This document shows, one piece after another, positions 59,613-64,000 of a DNA stretch of 64,000 nt. The translations under genes and the position numbers were made by a program. Origin of the DNA: Onchidella celtica (lineage: Eukaryota; Mollusca; Gastropoda; Systellommatophora; Onchidiidae). The notes beneath the pieces are model-generated. The model was not told the origin of the DNA, made no database searches, and saw only the letters and a program-made list of their open reading frames with translations. The stretch's first letter is position 1; the number at the start of each line of letters is the position of its first letter. The stretch covers positions 64,287,370 through 64,351,369 of the forward strand of contig OZ007570.1 in the NCBI GenBank assembly GCA_963931925.1, given 5' to 3'.

Positions 59613-60678
59613 TATTCCAATAAACAAACCCATCATCATGGTCTCCGTTTTTGTCATGTTTTTTCCCCTGTTATTATTGTTATTGTCCTCCCGATCTTAA
59701 AGCTCTCTACCCTTCCGTCAGAAAAACAAGGGCGACGATCTGCCGATGAAATTCATAAGAGTTGCGCCCCCATGGGTAAATCACACAGGTGGGTCTTCTA
59801 GTGTTTCCAGCTTCCATTTGTGCCAATGTAAGCAAGACTCAAGGGAGGATAACCTGTCGTCATGTTAGATGATGCTTAAGACAGGCGGGTTGAAAAGAAA
59901 AACCTGCAAAAGGTGGCTGCAGCAGAACATCAAAATATACCTGCACGAATTCTTTTGTCATATTCTGGTCTTGGGCTTTGAATAGATTGTTATAAATATT
60001 AAATGTGTCTTGAAAAGGACGAATGCATACAAATAAATCAATGTCGCAATTCGTACTCTTTCGAAAATGACGACGGTCGTTTTACATTTTCTTCCTCTGA
60101 GAGTACATTACTCAAAAACCAAAGAGGAGCTCTTGCAAACGATAACCAAAAGATTGAATATTACAGAACTTCTAACAAACAATAATAACAACCATCACAT
60201 GAACACACAAGCAGATCACGAGATCAAGAGAACAGGGAAAGCAAAGGGGAAAAAAATACACCATTAAGTTAGAAACACAAAAGAGTTTAACAAATACGGA
60301 GAAGATGGAGGTTTGACGCCCGAAAAGATTGACGGACATACTCCACTTTGAAAATCCAAGCCTGGAACTCGTAGCTAAGTACTCGTATTTGTATAACATG
60401 CTACAATTTTTTCATTAGTAAATTTTTTTAATATGTTGATTTTGTTTTAATTCTGTTACTTTTTTTTTCCTGATGAAGATTAATCGATCGAAAGCTTGAT
60501 TTGTCTTCCTTTTTCCTTTGCATTTTATTGTATCGTTCCTCCGTTATTTCTTACGGGAGGCTTTGCTACATACAACATTTTCTTTTTGCCATATTCTGAA
60601 AGGGCGTATGGGAGTGGAGTGTGGATTTCCTTGGGGAAGGGGAGAGGGTGGCGCGCGCGTTGAAGGGGTGGCTGAATC
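59613..60678. other. Anonymous sequence
   Basis: No recognisable gene or repeat, apart from a T-rich run near 60460 and a GC-alternating GGCGCGCGCG near 60650. Confidence 0.5.
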
Positions 60679-60693
60679 AAGCTAACAAAATAA

Positions 60694-61351
60694 TAATAAT
60701 AATAATAGTTCGTCCATCAGGTATGATGATGACCTTAACAACACCAGAGGAATAAAGAACAGAAATTGTTGAGAATTTCAACACATGGACAATAAAGAGA
60801 ACTAAAGGACACAGAGGACAGAATGGAAAGACTGTTCTTTCATGACTTATGGCTTCTCATGTGACTGACAAGTCCTATTTTTGCCCTGCAGACCCTTCCG
60901 CATAAATGACAAGAGTGCTCCGTTGGTTCAGTACCACTGGGCCTTTTCTTGCGCCGTTCTCTTTTTTTGATAGCCTGCTGGACTCTGTCAGCTTCCCATG
61001 CTTTGCTGCCTCTGGTAAGGGCCACCCTCCAATTTGCACGATCAAGCGAGAGCCTTTCCCACTCACTCACATCAATGGCAAAGGCCTTCAGTGATTGCTT
61101 GAGAGTGTCTTTGTAACGTCTCTTTGGGGCCCCAACATTCCTCGTTCCATTGGAGAGCTCAGAGAAGAAGATTTGCTTAGGGAGTCTGGAGTCGGGCATT
61201 CTGACAACATGCCCTGCCCAACGTAGCTGAATTTTTTTCAGGTGGCAGAAGATGCTCAATTCCTTGGCACGATTGAGGACCTCAGTGTCTGGAATTTTAT
61301 CCTGCCATTTGGTCCTTAGGATCTTTCTAAGGCAGGCCAGATGAAAGTGAT
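60694..61351 (-). mobile_element. 5'-truncated LINE insertion (copy B), with target-site duplication
   Basis: A 658-bp insertion on the minus strand with an (ATT)n tail at its low-coordinate side. It extends copy A (36445) by about 160 bp at the 5' side and so shows more of the polyprotein C-terminus: FHLACLRKILRTKWQDKIPD, then TEVLNRAKELSIF, then LRWAGHVVRMPDSRLPKQIF, then the RYKD block and the terminal CHLCGRVCRAKIGLVSHMRS finger. The frame is intact from the truncation point to the stop. AAGCTAACAAAATAA (60679-60693) and AAGCTGACAAAATAA (61352-61366) form a 15-bp target-site duplication with one mismatch. Over the shared 499 bp only three substitutions separate it from copy A, so both inserted recently from closely related sources. 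Confidence 0.88.
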
Positions 61352-61366
61352 AAGCTGACAAAATAA

Positions 61367-64000
61367 AGAAACGGAAATACATGGGCACAGAAACGGGCTG
61401 TTGTGAACTGAAACGCGTACAAATGATAAGCCTTACTGTTTGCTCTCGGCTTTTCTCATGATTTTCTTACCTGAAGATACAAAACCATACAGACTCTCTT
61501 GGTTGCTGACTGTTTCTTTGCTGCACGTAACACTGCCGTTTTACTGAAAAAGACCTTTAGGCAAATTTAGACCAAACTCCCAATTTAACATCATTTTTAT
61601 AGAATGAAATGTGCTGTTTTTTCAACATAGCTATTTGATCTGACATTTTGCATGACCAACAGCTTGACTTCGTCAGGACAAAATAGAAAATGAACAGAGA
61701 AAAAACCAAAGCCCAACTTTGCAAAATGCCATCTTGTATGAAATCTGTGATATTTTGCTTTTGGCATATACTGCCTTTTTCCGTAACATGGCAATGTTCT
61801 CACCACTGGAAAACACTGAGATAGTGACTTGGGTGTGACATCTCACAGGCCCGTCAATAGGCCCGTCAATCATGAATACCAGTATCTCGCACATAACTTC
61901 CACACAAACATCATAAGACCACACAACCATAATGAAGTCCCGCTCAATATGTATTTCTCCGATAATTCGTTTCCCCGGACTTTCTACGATGTGTTTTATC
62001 ATTCACTGCTAAGTCTCTGATCTTCCCTCGGGCTAATTCCCTCGATTTCTCACTGCTGTTCATAATAATCTCTGAATCCCGATGTTCTCATTTCCTAATG
62101 GAACTAATCTGGCCCACTGGCGTTCGCAAAATAACGTTCTTGAAATCAAACCTTATTAAGGAATAACTCATTTTGCTGGATTTTCATGATTCCCTTGAAG
62201 TCAGAATCAAAACTGCGCACGCCTCGCTTGTTTTCAGGCTTTTAAAATAATACAAACACAATACATATGGAACGGATTTCAAGTACGTTATCCGTTCATA
62301 GCGTTTCAGTCAGCGACAAATACACCAAATTATGATGAAGTTTGCTGGCGAAACGTTGAACCTAAATTGACAGCGGTCTGCACAAAGCAGGTCCACCAAC
62401 TTACCGTCCATGATCATTGACATTATATTAATAATAATATATTGTTATAATGCAAGAATAAGTAGATCCAATGCAGCCAATGGAGAAACGTATAAACACT
62501 GATAAGAGTTTAATATTATGGTTGCAAATTTAAACTACATGTAAACAACAGTTTCAAAATTCCACTGTGACTTTCCCTGCAGATTCATGTTCTCGAGTAG
62601 AGCATATTATGTTGTTACGGAGAACATTCATTCATGGTGACTGATGGGGGGGGGCGCGCTAATGATTGGTAGGACAAGCAAAACAGGGCCATTTGCCGTA
62701 CATGCGTTAATAGTGAGCATTCACCCTTTTAAATACTAGGATTAAAAAACAATGTACAAATCTTTGCTATGTGTCTCAAAAGCATTCCAAGTGCTATTCA
62801 CAGACATTCCTAGTGCAGAAAATACGGTCGCATAGATAACTAAAGTACAGTGACGCTGACAGCTACCACCCTTCCTTAAAAAGCAAATTTTATTTTCAGT
62901 GACCTTATATTGTTTCATACATGACAGGTTGGGCTATACAAGGTTAAACGATTTCGAAACTAGGAACTACCGTGCGCCAGGAAAATACTGCGTCAAGCTC
63001 AAGGCAATGGGGTGCAAGGAATTCAAAGGGAGAAACATGAAAATCAACATCACAAGTGCATGGCAGACAATGCTCAAACATGGATAAATCCGAAATCAAA
63101 CACATCCAAACCTGGTGCGTGATAGAGATAAAGATCTGACTGCAGTGCATGACATAACAAAAGAAAGTAATAATTAGGGGAAGGGGGCAGAAATAAAGAC
63201 AGAGATCATGAATGTAATGAAGAAGATTTTTTAAAAACACACACCCCCTCCTTCTCTCTCCTCCCCCCCCCCCCCACGTTTTCAAAGCAGGAGACACTTT
63301 TTGAAGGCTCATTGCTTTTGGCCTTTGCACATCAAAGTATAAAATATAGAGTTTTAGTCCACAACATTTCATTTAGTTTTCATGAGGCATGATCCTTGGA
63401 TACTGTAGAAATTATACATTCAAAATACGTTTTACGTCTCTGCGTCAGATTATTGTGCCTAAGCAATCTCTGCTTCCAAATAATGAAATGGTACCATCAT
63501 TGCCCTTTTTTGTAAGTTAAGAGTCTATTCATTTTGCATTGCCGAGAACTCTACAAAGTAACAGCGTAAAACATCAACAGGGTCACAGACAAACCCGAAC
63601 TAGCGAATTTGGCTGAAACAAAGCGAAGTATCAACATAAGTTTGCCCGCCCCTTGCATTTAAGCAGGTACAGCGTGGAGGAAGACGCGCAAAGACAATAT
63701 TTCTTTAACATTAAAGGGCCGGGGTTGTACGAGGCACGTGTCTGTTGACACAGAAAGCCGAGGTGTAGATCTATTGACGGGGCCAAACAAAGCCAACAAA
63801 CACTGACACCTCTATGTGAGCTACAAAACTCGTTCCGCTGAAGACAAGTTGGTGCTCTCTTTGTGCGCAGGTTTTTATCCAAGGACTGAAGACAGCGGGC
63901 AAGGCATGACTAGATAAATGTCAAGTTTTAAATGTTAACAGTTGTACAGTCATTAAGTGCAGGTTCCTGTCGATTCCCAGGATGGCTGTGTCACCCAGTG
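61367..64000. other. Right end of the window, nothing recognised
   Basis: AT-rich sequence with G/C homopolymers near 62645-62653 and 63266-63277. No arrestin first exon, other gene, RNA gene or mobile element was identified here. Confidence 0.5.

Noticed and set aside
61940..62002. Minus-strand peptide with SPGKRIIGEIHIE as a possible arrestin N-terminal strand (exon 1)
   Set aside because: It resembles the PGxxVxGxV pattern, but the Met lies only eight residues before the PG, a stop lies directly upstream, and no good phase 1 donor follows.
62390..62425. Minus-strand ATG followed after 19 nt by a strong GTAAGT donor in the phase required by exon 2
   Set aside because: It would give a protein lacking the first arrestin strand. 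An ATG near a donor in AT-rich DNA is common by chance; kept only as a possible alternative start.

Overview
This is a 64 kb piece of an animal nuclear genome, most likely from a marine invertebrate and quite possibly a gastropod mollusc. The evidence is a low gene density, long introns with GT/AG borders, very abundant (GA)n/(CT)n, (GATA)n and (GGAT)n simple repeats, several 5'-truncated non-LTR retrotransposons, and small inverted-repeat DNA transposons. The taxon is an inference; nothing in the window fixes the species. There is no prokaryotic or viral gene organisation, no CRISPR array, and no tRNA or rRNA gene that I can recognise.

One host gene is clear. It is an alpha-arrestin (arrestin domain-containing, ARRDC/TXNIP family) on the minus strand. 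Five exons follow each other with matching splice phases: exon 2 (47016-47126), exon 3 (41626-41990), exon 4 (29867-30049), exon 5 (7040-7222) and exon 6 (1030-1278, with the stop codon). They encode about 362 residues covering nearly the whole arrestin N and C domains and a short acidic tail. The first coding exon (about 35-45 residues, with the conserved PGxxVxG-type strand) was not found and may lie beyond position 64000. Introns are 5.0, 11.6, 22.6 and 5.8 kb.

The rest is intronic or upstream DNA filled with repeats. Intron 5 (1279-7039) is mostly unique sequence. Intron 4 (7223-29866) starts in a 60-bp minisatellite whose unit is a copy of the exon 5 splice acceptor. It also holds a 1.8 kb inverted-repeat element, two copies of a GGAAAC-rich MITE, and long (GA)n/(CT)n tracts. 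Intron 3 (30050-41625) has (GGAT)n tracts at both ends, a GATA array, and two fragments of one LINE clade in opposite orientations. Intron 2 (41991-47015) has a 39-bp minisatellite interrupted by a 177-bp hAT-type MITE with a perfect 8-bp target duplication. Upstream (47127-64000) are three more LINE fragments, one of them 99% identical to the intron 3 copy, a perfect 240-bp tandem duplication, and otherwise anonymous sequence.

The observation most worth following is the exon 5 acceptor minisatellite. About nine copies of the 3' splice site lie in tandem. The four nearest the exon are each a plausible acceptor, and their 60-bp spacing keeps the reading frame, so the array could generate arrestin isoforms with 20-residue insertions. 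The other notable protein feature is a PTAP late-domain motif in the C-terminal tail with no PPxY motif.
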